Shown: positions 8,995 through 18,972 of the stretch, in pieces
How the letters are laid out: each line of letters starts with the position of its first letter
Numbering within the stretch: position 1 is the stretch's first letter
Notes under the pieces: generated by a model
What the model was told of the DNA's origin: nothing
Database searches by the model: none
Seen by the model: the letters and a program-made list of their open reading frames with translations, nothing else
Made by a program: the position numbers and the translations under genes
NCBI GenBank assembly: GCA_034770075.1
Contig: CM068380.1
Span: 25,565,638-25,629,637 of the forward strand
DNA from: Aralia elata
Taxonomy: Eukaryota > Streptophyta > Magnoliopsida > Apiales > Araliaceae
Direction: 5' to 3'
Length of the DNA stretch: 64,000 nt

Positions 8995-11028
8995 TTATCT
9001 CCCACCAGAAAGAAGGGATTCCGTTACAGAGGTTTCGAAAGAAAATGCCTTATCCATAGAAGATGGATTTGAAGTGGCTGAATCATCAAATCCTTTGCGG
9101 TGTGCAAATGTTGTGCCAGTCGAAGAAATGCCAAGCGATGATAATTCTGGCAGCCGTAAATAGCCTTCCAAGTATTGCACAACTTGATGCATACTTGGCC
9201 TAGCCACAGGCTCTGAATTAGAGCATAACAAGCCAAGCTTCAACACCAACTCCACTTCCTCCACAACATAATTACCACCAAGATTATGATCAATTGCCTG
9301 AATAATTTCACCTCTATTCCAACAAGAAAACACCTGATCAACTAAAATTATATTTTCAGTATCAACTTGTACTTTTATCGGCCTTCTGCCACAAGCAACC
9401 TCTAGCAAAAAGGCCCCAAAAGAATACACATCAGTGCTAGTTGTGGCCTTCCCGGTTCTATTATATTCAGGGGCTAAATACCCAATAGTTCCAACAACAC
9501 GAGTTGTTTGAGGATCCACTCCATGATCATACAATCTTGCAAGCCCAAAGTCGCCTAGTCTCCCATTAAATTCACTATCTAACAAGACATTACTAGCCTT
9601 CACATCCCTATGAATCACAACTTTCTCCCACTCTTGATGTAGATAGTTAAGCCCTGATGCTACACATTTGATGACCCGAAATCTTTGACTCCAATTAAGG
9701 GTGAACTTTGGTTGGTCATAAAGAAATTTGTCCAAACTTCCATTAGGCATATAGTCATAAACCAAAAGCAATTCTCCTTTTCGTCGACAATAACCCAAGA
9801 GTGGTACTATATTCCGATGTCTGAGTCTGCCAATACTTACAATTTCGGCGATGAATTCTCTCATTCCTTGTCTTGATTCATGGGACACCCTCTTCACTGC
9901 AACCTCAATATTAGAGGAAGGTAACACACCCCTATAGACGCTACCAAAACCCCCTTTCCCCAAGAGCTCCTTGTCTTTAAACCCTTTAGTGGCAATATAC
10001 AAATCTTTGTACTTGAATCTGTGAGGCCCATATTCATGTTCCCAATCTTCAAGTACCTCAGCAAATTTCCTCTTCCTCCTTACATAATAAACTATGCTTG
10101 AGATTACTGCTGACATCAAAAATATCAAAATCAAAGGCATCCCAATTGTCAAAAATTTCGATTTCTCCTTGGGTCCAACTCGAGGAAGCTTTGGAAGTTG
10201 GGACAGATCTAGCCCACTAGCCATGCCATTCACCATAAAGCTCCATCCTAGAACATAATGGGATGAAACAAGTATAATGGGACTGGAGGAAGAAAAGCCC
10301 ACAAACATTTCTTGATTTATAATTGGAGAAAGTTCACAAGACAAAGATAAGAGTGGTCTCTTTGGTTTACCAATATTGAGGGGAGCTAATGTGACATTAG
10401 TTTGCTTCTTCAGCCCATCATATTCCACCCAAACTTGCATTGGGTGTCCACTAGCAAGCGTCAAATTCTCAAACTCACCATTACTATTACGATAATAACC
10501 TGCAGGGCGTGACAAATTAGACTTTAAACCATTAATATCAATCCCAACATGGTTAGAATTGATATCACCAAATTCGTTGTCCTGAATAGTATCCAGCTCC
10601 ACAGCAAAAACATGGTTGGTGGCATTTCCATTGTTGGTCTTATTAAAAAGACCAAGATACCCGCCCGAAAGAGCTTCTGGAAGGCCTCTTGTCGGTGCAA
10701 TCAGGAAAGTTATTCCGTTAGCGCTCATTAACGGATACTCAGGGACTATGGCGAAGACAAATGTGGTGGAGAAAGAGGAAACTGATGGGCTAGTTCCATG
10801 TGGATTTGAACTTTTTTTGAAGTTGATTTTGTTGGAGTAAAAGGCATGGCCTTGTTGTTGTTTGGTGGAATTGGTTAGTCTCAGGAGACCGTTTGGTGTA
10901 ATTTCGGCTATACCGTCCAGGCTCATCAGGTTTTTGGATCGGAAGCCATTGAAGGTGAAATTAGTATCTTGGGAATTACAAGATACTCTCATATATAGAA
11001 GAAGATGTAGCACCACTTCGATTAACAT
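8995..11028 (-). CDS. L-type lectin-domain receptor kinase
   Basis: An uninterrupted 677-residue frame, single exon, as usual for this family. A short hydrophobic signal peptide (about residues 1-18) leads into a legume-lectin domain (about 20-270) with TTFVFAIVP and the metal-site region AVELDTIQDNEFGDINSNHV. One transmembrane helix lies at about 288-315 (LTIGMPLILIFLMSAVISSI), followed by basic YYVRRKRK. The Ser/Thr kinase (about 348-620) has LGKGGFGSVYRG, the ATP-binding lysine in VAVKRV, the RD-type catalytic HRDVKASN, DFGLAR and GTIGYLAPE, so it appears catalytically competent. The C-terminal tail is Ser-rich. Such proteins sit in the plasma membrane and sense extracellular ligands in defence, pollen development or hormone signalling. 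The sequence looks closest to clade IV LecRKs, but I did not build a tree. The ATG at 11028 is the only start that gives a signal peptide. No paralogue is nearby. Confidence 0.95.
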   Translation of the reverse strand: MLIEVVLHLLLYMRVSCNSQDTNFTFNGFRSKNLMSLDGIAEITPNGLLRLTNSTKQQQGHAFYSNKINFKKSSNPHGTSPSVSSFSTTFVFAIVPEYPLMSANGITFLIAPTRGLPEALSGGYLGLFNKTNNGNATNHVFAVELDTIQDNEFGDINSNHVGIDINGLKSNLSRPAGYYRNSNGEFENLTLASGHPMQVWVEYDGLKKQTNVTLAPLNIGKPKRPLLSLSCELSPIINQEMFVGFSSSSPIILVSSHYVLGWSFMVNGMASGLDLSQLPKLPRVGPKEKSKFLTIGMPLILIFLMSAVISSIVYYVRRKRKFAEVLEDWEHEYGPHRFKYKDLYIATKGFKDKELLGKGGFGSVYRGVLPSSNIEVAVKRVSHESRQGMREFIAEIVSIGRLRHRNIVPLLGYCRRKGELLLVYDYMPNGSLDKFLYDQPKFTLNWSQRFRVIKCVASGLNYLHQEWEKVVIHRDVKASNVLLDSEFNGRLGDFGLARLYDHGVDPQTTRVVGTIGYLAPEYNRTGKATTSTDVYSFGAFLLEVACGRRPIKVQVDTENIILVDQVFSCWNRGEIIQAIDHNLGGNYVVEEVELVLKLGLLCSNSEPVARPSMHQVVQYLEGYLRLPELSSLGISSTGTTFAHRKGFDDSATSNPSSMDKAFSFETSVTESLLSGGR

Positions 11029-11096
11029 GGCTAATTTTGGTATGCTAGCTGGCTAGTTGGAGTCTTGTTCTTTAATTGTTTAGTAACATATATGTT

Positions 11097-11103
11097 TTTT
11101 ATA
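11097..11103 (-). promoter_or_regulatory. TATA box of the receptor kinase gene
   Basis: Minus-strand TATAAAA (in CAGTATAAAAAACATA) lies 69 bases upstream of the ATG at 11028, a normal distance for a short plant 5' leader. Confidence 0.6.
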
Positions 11104-11329
11104 CTGTGAGGACTTTGGACTGGCATGCAACTAATTAATGGATCCTATGCCTAGCCGTTGAAAAGTAGTCAAGTAAGTATGACGTATTTGATCATCACTT
11201 TGACTACTTTGATTTTATGTTGAAAGTTTATTCGTTACGTGGCCCCACAAATTAAATTTTAAGGACGTTGAAGACATTACTTGCTGGTAGGAGCTCTAAA
11301 TTTGAGTGATCAAATAATTTCCTAAACGA

Positions 11330-11577
11330 TACTCCCTCTATCCCAAAAAAAATTCTAAAATTTGTGAATATTAAATATACACTTTTATTCCACTTATGCA
11401 TATTATTAAAAATAATAAATTTGTTAATTTGTTAGTGTAATATGATAACGAATTATGATTCCAAACTGGTGAGAATATTGAATTATTTTATATTACGACT
11501 AATGAAAAATGAACTCATTTCTGTTAATAAACAATTTGACAAATAAAATTCTTTTTGTACGTAAAATGGATGAAGTA
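11330..11577. mobile_element. Stowaway-like MITE
   Basis: The left end TACTCCCTCTATCCCAAAAA and right end GGATGAAGTA (reverse complement TACTTCATCC) form the degenerate Stowaway-type inverted ends flanked by TA. Length is about 248 bp with no coding capacity. Such MITEs are moved by Tc1/mariner transposases. This copy is old. Confidence 0.65.
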
Positions 11578-11582
11578 TATTA

Positions 11583-11930
11583 TATTATATTAATGTTGCA
11601 CACACCGGTATAATTGATTTTAAATATTTATTTTAAACTTGCGTCATTTCTTATTACAATGAAAATAAATGAGACTTTTTTTAAAACAAAAAATGACAAC
11701 GAATGTAGGTTTCATTAAGATTTGTTTTGTTAACATATATTATTAGTAATTATTTTAGAAATATTATTATTTCGGTATATTTTATATTAATCTTGCACAC
11801 ATTTGCACACATTGATATAATTGATTTTAAATATTAATTTTATATTATATTGTGTCATTTCTTATTACAATGAAAATAAAACGGGTCTTTTTTTTATTAA
11901 AAAAAATGACAACGAATAAAGGTTTCAATG
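11583..11930. repeat. Degenerate 200-bp tandem duplication
   Basis: The block from TTATATTAATGTTGCACACA (11583) to GACAACGAATGTAGGTTTCA is repeated from TTATATTAATCTTGCACACA (about 11786) to GACAACGAATAAAGGTTTCA. Period is about 200 bp, with indels and substitutions. No coding content. Confidence 0.8.
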
Positions 11931-12186
11931 CACGTGCACTGTATTGCAAGACTTCTGATGAAGTCGTCGCGGGGTCGCTGTGCCTTGTTGTTCCTGCTGC
12001 TTGGCTTTTCGCATTAACCTAACGAATAAGGAAGTTGCATGTGACATGCAATTTTAATGTCCACTAGTTATTACGGTGCCCAACGAGCTATGGCAAAGAT
12101 TTGAAGACCAGAAAGGCAAGCTATTAATTAGCTAGTGGCCTCCCGATAAAGATATATTCATTGTATATTTCGGTGTTTGATTGCAT

Positions 12187-13591
12187 TTAAGGGCGGAGAT
12201 AAGATTATGATTTGGAGTGGTCTAGAAAAAAAAATTTCGTGAACGTTCACTATATACATTTTCTTTTTAAATTAAACCATATATTAAGATAACTGTATAT
12301 GTCATAAAATCACGTAGCTAATTGAATAATAAACAAAATCATCATTAATTCACTATAACATTAATAAAATTTTGATAACGAACGTACGTCCAAGACATAA
12401 TAACATACCTAGTCAAATTGCACTATTCGCTCTTGAATAGAAGCAAATTCTGTAATTATTGAGTCTGCATCATAGTTCTCAGTCAAATCCTTTTCGATGT
12501 GGACAATCATGTTATCAACTAAGAAGTCATTCTCCATCTTGTTGCGCAATATTGTTTTGATACGTTTCATAACTGAAAATGATCTCTCTGTAGTTACTGT
12601 GGAAACCGTCAAAGTCAAAACAAGACGAATTAATCGATCAATCATTTGCTTTCGTTTCCCCGGATCTCGTTCTAAATCACCAACGTCAAAATATGTATCT
12701 TCAAGAGTCTCAGATATAACATCAGGTTGTTCATTGACCATTGTATTGTTAACATTGCATACTGGCAGAGTAGGAATAAATTCTCTAGATGTTGAATCAA
12801 AAGTAGGGACATTCTCTCTAGTCTCTGGTATTATTGATTGACTTGATTCAACTATAGGAACAGACTCTCTGTCAGTATCTGATGCAAGTCCAGACTGTCC
12901 AGTAGAAACAAACTCTCTAGGCTGGAGTATAGGAGAAGGAACATGTTGATGCTTATCAGATGCAAGAGGTGCACTGCTATTTAGTCTATTCCGTTCAATT
13001 GACTGAGCTGAATCTTTTTTGTTGTATCATGAACTAAAAAATTTTGTTTTCTTGGCTTGTCAATCATGATCAGACATATTTTGAGTACCTAGTCATTGTT
13101 AATTTTCAATCAACCATGTATTATAGCATATAAGTAAATCATATAGTATAACAACAATTCACAAATCACAAACGTACAGACCATGAGACCCATATGGCCA
13201 TATATTGATATATAATCTCAATTCAACTAGCAATGGGAATCAATGAATCATGATATCTTATTGAATTCAAATCAAATTAATCAATTTCATTTAAGGCCAT
13301 CAATCAATTCGTACCTGGTTACTGAAGAGAGAAGAACAACCACTTTAGAAAGGCAACGGGTAAAGAAAAAAGAAGAGGAAACGTTGACCTAATTCTCTAT
13401 AAAAAGCAAGTCCAATTATTAACTGAATTACTTAATAAAAAGAAATAATTTATATTTGATAAAAATATAAATGAACTAGAACAACATATGAGATAACTGC
13501 TAAGTATTTAAATTTGGGGTGGGCTTACTGGGCTAATTTTTAATTTGGGGTGAGTTGTAACCCACCGTAGCCTGTGTGTAGCTATGCCCTT
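12187..13591 (-). mobile_element. Non-autonomous hAT element
   Basis: Imperfect inverted ends AAGGGCGGAG (from 12189) and CTATGCCCTT (to 13591) resemble plant hAT ends. The 8-bp direct repeat GATTGCAT at 12179-12186 and 13592-13599 is the hAT-size target duplication. A hAT transposase remnant on the minus strand lies inside. Confidence 0.85.
12409..13077 (-). pseudogene. hAT transposase, internally deleted
   Basis: The minus-strand ATG at 13077 reads MSDHD, then a stop, QAKKTKFFSS, a stop, and an open Ser/Pro-rich stretch into DVGDLERDPGKRKQM. This is the N-terminal TTF-zinc-finger leader typical of ZMYM1-like plant hAT proteins. It then joins directly to the C-terminal dimerisation region LVLTLTVSTVTTERSFSVMK and LRNKMENDFLVDNMIVHIEK, ending at 12409. 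The zinc finger and the whole catalytic centre are missing, so about 500 or more residues were lost by internal deletion while the frame stayed open across the joint. It cannot transpose itself. Confidence 0.8.
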
Positions 13592-13825
13592 GATTGCATG
13601 TTAATGCATCTTAACAGTCTACCTCTTAATACATTTTAAGAGTCCATATTTTTGTATTAAGAGGTCCTCTGAATAGTTTAGACTCATATTTGTATCTTAA
13701 CTATTCAGAGAACCTCTTAATACAAAGATGTGGATTGTTAAAATACATTAAGAGGTGGACTCTTAAGATGTATTAAGATGCAATCAAACACCACCTTCAT
13801 ACGTAACAATATTTTTTTACTATTA

Positions 13826-14090
13826 CTCCGTTCAAATTTAACTCCGTTCAAATTTAACTCCCCTGTAAACTGCTATATGTTATATCGAGCAAGTATATGG
13901 ACAACAACTCGCCCATATGCGCAATATTTAGAAACTATTAACTAGTATCCTCTCGATAAATATATATATTTATTGTATACTTCGTAAATATATTTCATAC
14001 TATTACACGGTTAAAATTTAATTCCCCTGTAAACTGCAATATGATATGGAGCGAGAACATGAGAATGACATGCCCATATGCAATCTGTTA
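13826..14090. repeat. Degenerate tandem repeat, about 150 bp unit
   Basis: TTCAAATTTAACTCCCCTGTA, then GCCCATATGCGCAA (13848-13925), recur as TTAAAATTTAATTCCCCTGT and GCCCATATGCAAT (14008-14085). The phrase CTCGATAAATATATATATTT at 13953 also matches CCCGATAAAGATATATTCATT at 12142, left of the MITE. The array therefore predates the MITE insertion. Confidence 0.7.
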
Positions 14091-14219
14091 AAATTCATCT
14101 CCATACTTGTAAATATATTGGGAGTTTAACTACCCTGAAGGGGAGTGACTAATTGAGTGTACATAAATCACGCAAACATGCGCAAGTGCTTAGTGTAGTA
14201 GTGCTACGTAACTCATTAA

Positions 14220-14439
14220 GATTATGTTTGTTTGCAAGAATTATAATCTCGGAATTATAATTTATGAGATTATAATCTTGAGATTATAATACCTGGTTGA
14301 ACATGATATTAAATAATCCCTTATATTAAGTCATTTTATAATTCATTAACTAATAGTCCCAAATTTAAATTTGAAACAAACAAGACACTTGGGATTAATA
14401 GTCATGTCCCAAATATAATCCTTACAAACAAACATAGCC
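14220..14439. mobile_element. MITE with GTTTGTTTG ends
   Basis: Left GATTATGTTTGTTTGCAAG and right CTTACAAACAAACATAGCC are near-perfect inverted repeats around a 220-bp AT-rich body with internal palindromes (GAGATTATAATC). There is no ORF, and no clear target duplication was read. A hAT-type MITE is likely. Confidence 0.65.
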
Positions 14440-14522
14440 AAATGCCTCCTCATGCGCATTTATGCATTGCACTTAATAATTTTCATAGCTTTATTTAGTC
14501 TTTTTGTTAGTGAAGGTGGCCC

Positions 14523-14524
<2 letters not shown>

Positions 14525-14573
<49 letters not shown>
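14525..14573. repeat. (TA)n microsatellite
   Basis: Pure TA run of about 49 bases. Confidence 0.95.
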
Positions 14574-14577
<4 letters not shown>

Positions 14578-15390
14578 CTAAATATACTTCTGTACATGAA
14601 GAATTTGGGCTAACAAATCGCTACATTAGGTTCCATAATTTTTACAATAACAACATGACGCCGAAAATACGTGTTGACTGTTGAAAAACACTCGCTGACC
14701 GTATTAAAAAGTTAAAATATAATAAATCACCGTATTATGTACACACAAATACAAAAAAAAATGTATAAGAATAAATTATAAAAAATAAAAAACAAAAACT
14801 CACCACCATTGCCCCTTACCACCACCGCCGCCTTGCCACCACCATCATCACCAACACCATTTTCAACTCTTCCATCAGGCAAAAAGACATTTTTAGTCCC
14901 TATACTCTTATTCTAGTTTCAATTTAATCCTTGTATAATTTTTATTTCATAATTGTCATTGTACAATTTCTACGTGAATAATTTAGTCCTTAGCCGATGT
15001 GAGAAGTGATGACGTAGAATTAAAGAAAGAAAAAGAAAATTACAGGCGAGCTTTTTCAACTAATCTACGTGGAAAATGAAGGGTAGAAAGGTCTTTTAAC
15101 ATTTTTACTCAAAATCCCCATTCTTTGTACATCCTTCCATCCCGATTACCTCCTCTCTCCACTCTCGGATAATCCACTTCTTTCTCCAATCCAAGAATTT
15201 ATACAAAAAATTGCTCGTATACACATTTCTTAGTAAAGTTTCCTAACAAAATTTGTAATATTTGGAAAATCTAAACTGAAAAATTAGGACTTTCTCAATT
15301 TGTTTTCATCCCGATTACCTCTGATTCTCTCTTGTTCGTTGTCACCACTTGCGACGATATTAGCAATATCAGGGTCATCCAATCGAGATC
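14574..15390. other. Spacer, no gene seen
   Basis: No coding frame of note. Contains a CCACCACC-type low-complexity patch near 14820. The phrase TTTTTAGTCCCTATAC near 14892 resembles ends of some plant DNA transposons, but no partner end was found. Confidence 0.4.
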
Positions 15391-15750
15391 TGTTATGACA
15401 AATTATGACAAACACAATAAGTCAACGTAGAAAGATAAAGACAATAACACAAAGTTTTACGTGAAAATCCAAATTAGGAAAAAACCACAGAGAAGACAGA
15501 AGAAATCCATAAATAAAATATGAAGAATACAAGATAAAAAGAGAATTATGAGAATTATTAGAATACTTCTGAATGTCTCTTCTCTAAAATCCTAGCACCT
15601 ATATTTATAAGCCATAGGAAAATTCTATAACCAAATAGGATAGGAAATACTAAATTGAGTATAACTAGGAAAGATAATTTTTCTAAACCAAAACGGATTC
15701 TAGGTAATACCTAAATCCAAATTTAATAAGAATTCTTGTCATACCTAACA
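15391..15750 (-). mobile_element. Copia 3' LTR
   Basis: A 360-bp LTR with TGTTA/TAACA ends, read on the minus strand from TGTTAGGTATGAC at 15750 to ...GTCATAACA at 15391. It is preceded on that strand by the polypurine tract AAGGTGGAGATT (15751-15762), the classic copia 3' signature. A TATA-like box (TATAAATATAG on the minus strand) lies near 15600. Confidence 0.85.
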
Positions 15751-15823
15751 AATCTCCACCTTGATTTGAATCCTCCAAATATAGCACAAACAGTGAATTT
15801 TCTCCTCTTCTCAAATGCATAAC

Positions 15824-16032
15824 TTAAGTGCATCGAACACTAACCAAGTCCAAACAATGTTCGAACTTGGTACATGGTAATGGCTTCGTTAACATGTCAG
15901 CTGGATTGTCTGCAGTATCAATCTTCAAGATCTTAATGTCACCATCTTCAATAATGTCTCGAATAAAATGATACCTAACATCAATATGCTTCGTCCTCTC
16001 ATGATACATCTGATCCTCAGTCAAGTGTATAG
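15824..16032 (-). pseudogene. Copia RNase H C-terminus, truncated
   Basis: The minus-strand frame reads LTEDQMYHERTKHIDVRYHF, then DNPADMLTKPLPCTKFEHCL. This is the conserved C-terminal end of Ty1/copia RNase H, and it ends about 70 bases before the polypurine tract. The upstream part is missing because the Tat-type LTR begins at 16033, apparently inserted here. The retained part is open, so the copia copy was not very old when cut. Confidence 0.85.
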
Positions 16033-18294
16033 TATAGACACCGAAATTCCCACATATATCTTATAACCCTGACAGGAGGGCAAAAGAGCCCTTTCAGCCA
16101 GAAGACGAGATGTTCGAACAGAGGATTTCGGGACTCGGACCAATGTACGAAAAGTCATCACAACAACTATGAGGTGGTAGGCTATCTAAGTCATAACGGT
16201 TGACTAACTGACATTAATGGGAAGATCCATTTCTGTAAATTGCTCCATCTTTCCAGATCCAGAATTGGCCAAACCCTATATTATTGCGTAGCCCTCGAAA
16301 AGAGCTTTCTGGATTGATATGGCACGTCGCCTAACTCTTCTCGGATTGAAAGTTACGGACATTTCAGCAAACGAAACGAAGAACCGATAGCACGACACGA
16401 AAACCAAGGCACGTGGGCCCACCTGAGCCAGCCGCAGATGCACCTGCGGCTGCCCAGGGAAGCCTATAAATGTTGATTTTTTGCAAATTTTCAAAAGAGA
16501 GGAATCTTAGAGAGAGAGAAAGTGAGGTATTTTAGAGAGAGGGGCTCGGGATTTGGCTCAAATTTGTTAGATTTTCTCCAACTTTGAATTAGATTAGCTA
16601 GATCTATACACATTTGAAAGCAAGGAGGTATCAAATCTTGTTTTCCAAGGTAAAGATTCAATCTTTCTTGTAAATTCAATGTAGATCTATTAGATCTCTT
16701 GGGTTTTGTCCATTGTTGTGCTTAAAGTTCATTAATCTTTCAATTATTATATCATTTATCGAGTCTCCTTTAGATTTAGATCATTTTCATAAGTAGTCTC
16801 ATCTTGCCATCATTAAAGTTTGAATCTTTTCACTAGATCCACCATAGATCTAGCCTGAATCTAGCTTATTAATGGTTTCAAAGTTCAAAGCTTTAACCTT
16901 TTTTTTGCTAGATCTAGCTTAGATCTATTGTGGATCTAGTCATTTATAATATTTTAAGTCAATTTTATGAGCACTCCGTAAAACCCTAGATTCGTATCTA
17001 GTGGTGAGGGGGTCCCACCTACCCACCACCAAAGGATTCTAACAATTGAATCACCTGATAGCCAGTTTGGGATATATTTCTCGATTTAAGTCCCGATATG
17101 TCATTGTATAGATCTAGGGAACCTTAGATCTACAAATTTAGTCCCATGAATCTAAGTCCCGTTTGTGGATCTCATCAATACATGTAGTCCCTCGCGATGT
17201 TAGTTTCGATTGTGCGATATACGAGATAGGGTTACGGGAGCCCTTTCATAGATCTCTTTTTATTATTTATTTGCCTATTTTAATATATTGTTTATCATGA
17301 TGTGAGCCTACGAATCTTGGAGTCAGGATCCTTGAAATGGATCTTGGCATGATTCCCATAATGGACATTATTTCAATTGTAAAGTTATTATCTGATCGTT
17401 ATAAATGTAAATGTGGGCCTTAAAACGGTATCGAGGGATCCATCCCATGAAAACTGGATTTAAGGCCCCGTGATAGTGAAAATTGCGATTGCGGGTGTTC
17501 GGGGCTATTGAGACGGCTTTCATGCCCACGGATCCCCTCGACCCTATTTTGATGCTTAATTTCCCGTTTATCACAAAAAAAAAAACGATTTCTAAACAAA
17601 ACGACAAATATCTTTTAAAATCAAATCGCGTTAGGTAAGTAAGACGACCTTAAGTTAAGATTGAACGTAACAAAGAATCTCCATCCCTATTTGGCGAAGG
17701 GTTTGAAAACCATATTTTTCAAAACGTCACCCCAAAATGTTTTATCAACTAAAAGCTAAAATAAACCTTTTCCTCGAATCAAATCCCTCTCGCATAGGTT
17801 TAAAGAAGTTTTAAGTTACTTTTAAAATAACGTACTTCTCACGATTTCGATCCAAAGCTAGATAGCGATTTCCTTCAAAAATCACACACACACACATATA
17901 CGCACACACACACACACACCTCACACTTAGGAAAATAATAAGATGCGGTAACCGTATTTTCACGAAAGTCGGGGAGTGCCTAACACCTTTCACTCGCTTA
18001 AGCAAACCCTCGAACTCTATGAATCTTGGTTTCGAGACCAATTTTATAGAGTCACATATTGGGCCATATTGCGAAAACCTATAAATCTGGATGAGTTGGT
18101 ACATCCATTTAAATCTTTATCAACTGGCGACTCTGTCTAATTGGTCCATCTTAAAATTAACCTTTCAAAACATCATCGACATTTATGTCGGCTTTTTCCT
18201 AAAATCACCCTTTAAGCAAAATGAATAAATCGAAATCTTAAAAAAGGGTAGAAACAAAACAAAAAACTAGGAAAATTTTTTTTGGCATCGACAG
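16033..18294 (+). mobile_element. 5' LTR of Tat-lineage element
   Basis: Begins TATAGACACCG (the T-G dinucleotide is probably mutated) and ends GACA just before a primer-binding site. Length is about 2.26 kb. It has the GGAGGGCAAAA block, the GC palindrome at 16429-16452, a TATA box at 16465-16472 and a GA-rich leader at 16497-16545. A stretch at 16595-16945 is unusually rich in AGATCTA words. A CA microsatellite lies at 17883-17919. Similar to the fragment at 1-728. Confidence 0.75.
16465..16472 (+). promoter_or_regulatory. TATA box of Tat LTR
   Basis: TATAAATG, just downstream of the 9-bp GC palindrome at 16429-16452 and about 35 bases upstream of the GA-rich likely transcript leader. Confidence 0.55.
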
Positions 18295-18296
18295 CT

Positions 18297-18314
18297 GGCG
18301 ACTCTGCTGGGGAT
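18297..18314 (+). promoter_or_regulatory. Primer-binding site, tRNA-Arg type
   Basis: TGGCGACTCTGCTGGGGA is complementary to the 3' end of plant tRNA-Arg(ACG) with one C-to-T change. tRNA-Arg priming is typical of Ogre/Tat elements. An 11-base match (TGGCGACTCTG) also occurs upstream at 18125. Confidence 0.75.
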
Positions 18315-18972
18315 ATTAGAGGGGCTTAAGTCGCGTTCTAATCTTGTTGTTTTCCTTTCTTATTTATGTGTGGTGTGAATGGTTTGAATGAATGTTATGA
18401 TGAATGTCTTACATGCTTTGCTTTAGTGTTTCGCACAATGTCATCATATGTATTCGGTGAGATACGATGAACGTATACGAATGTATGTTGTGTGATTCCT
18501 CCTCCAAGAGGCGAACCCGTCGATTGTTAATTACTGGACTCAAGGGGGCGTTCCCTCGTGAGGCTCAGGAAAGGCACTACTCAGATCCGCTCGAATTGAA
18601 AGATCGGATTCACTCCCATCAAGTAAGTTGTGAAGATCTGAGGACCTTCATACCGAAAAGCCCGCGAGAGTAACCCTAGGGTAGGTCAGCCTCAGATAAA
18701 CCCAACGTTACGGGAAGTCTCTTCATACCTTGCTACTCCTTATATGTAAAATTCTATCCATCTTAAATTGATCATCATCTTCTTATCCTATCATAAAACC
18801 GCTAACCACTATTTTGTAGGAAAAGATTAAAGAACCTTCAAATATAAAGTATATTGCATCAGCATGCAACCATACCTACCGATTCTCGAAACTAAACTGC
18901 GTCCTATTTTATTTGTAGATTAGTCCAAGAACTAGACTTCAAGCTTGTAAGATCCGAACTCCACCTATCAAA

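Larger units (their letters stand above)
12172..13792. mobile_element. MITE split by a hAT insertion
   Basis: Left end GGTGTTTGATTGCAT (12172-12186) and right end ATGCAATCAAACACC (13778-13792) are perfect 15-bp inverted repeats. The right part (13592-13792) is a foldback: AATACATTTTAAGAGTC and GTATTAAGAGGTCCTCTGAA are mirrored by TTCAGAGAACCTCTTAATAC and GACTCTTAAGATGTATT. Without the 1.4-kb insert the MITE would be about 210 bp, with arms of about 85-90 bp. It sits inside one copy of the degenerate repeat described at 13826-14090. Confidence 0.85.

Noticed and set aside
18123..18140. A second primer-binding site at 18125
   Set aside because: Only 11 bases match the tRNA-Arg-type site and they lie inside the LTR. 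The 18-base match at 18297 sits correctly after the LTR end.
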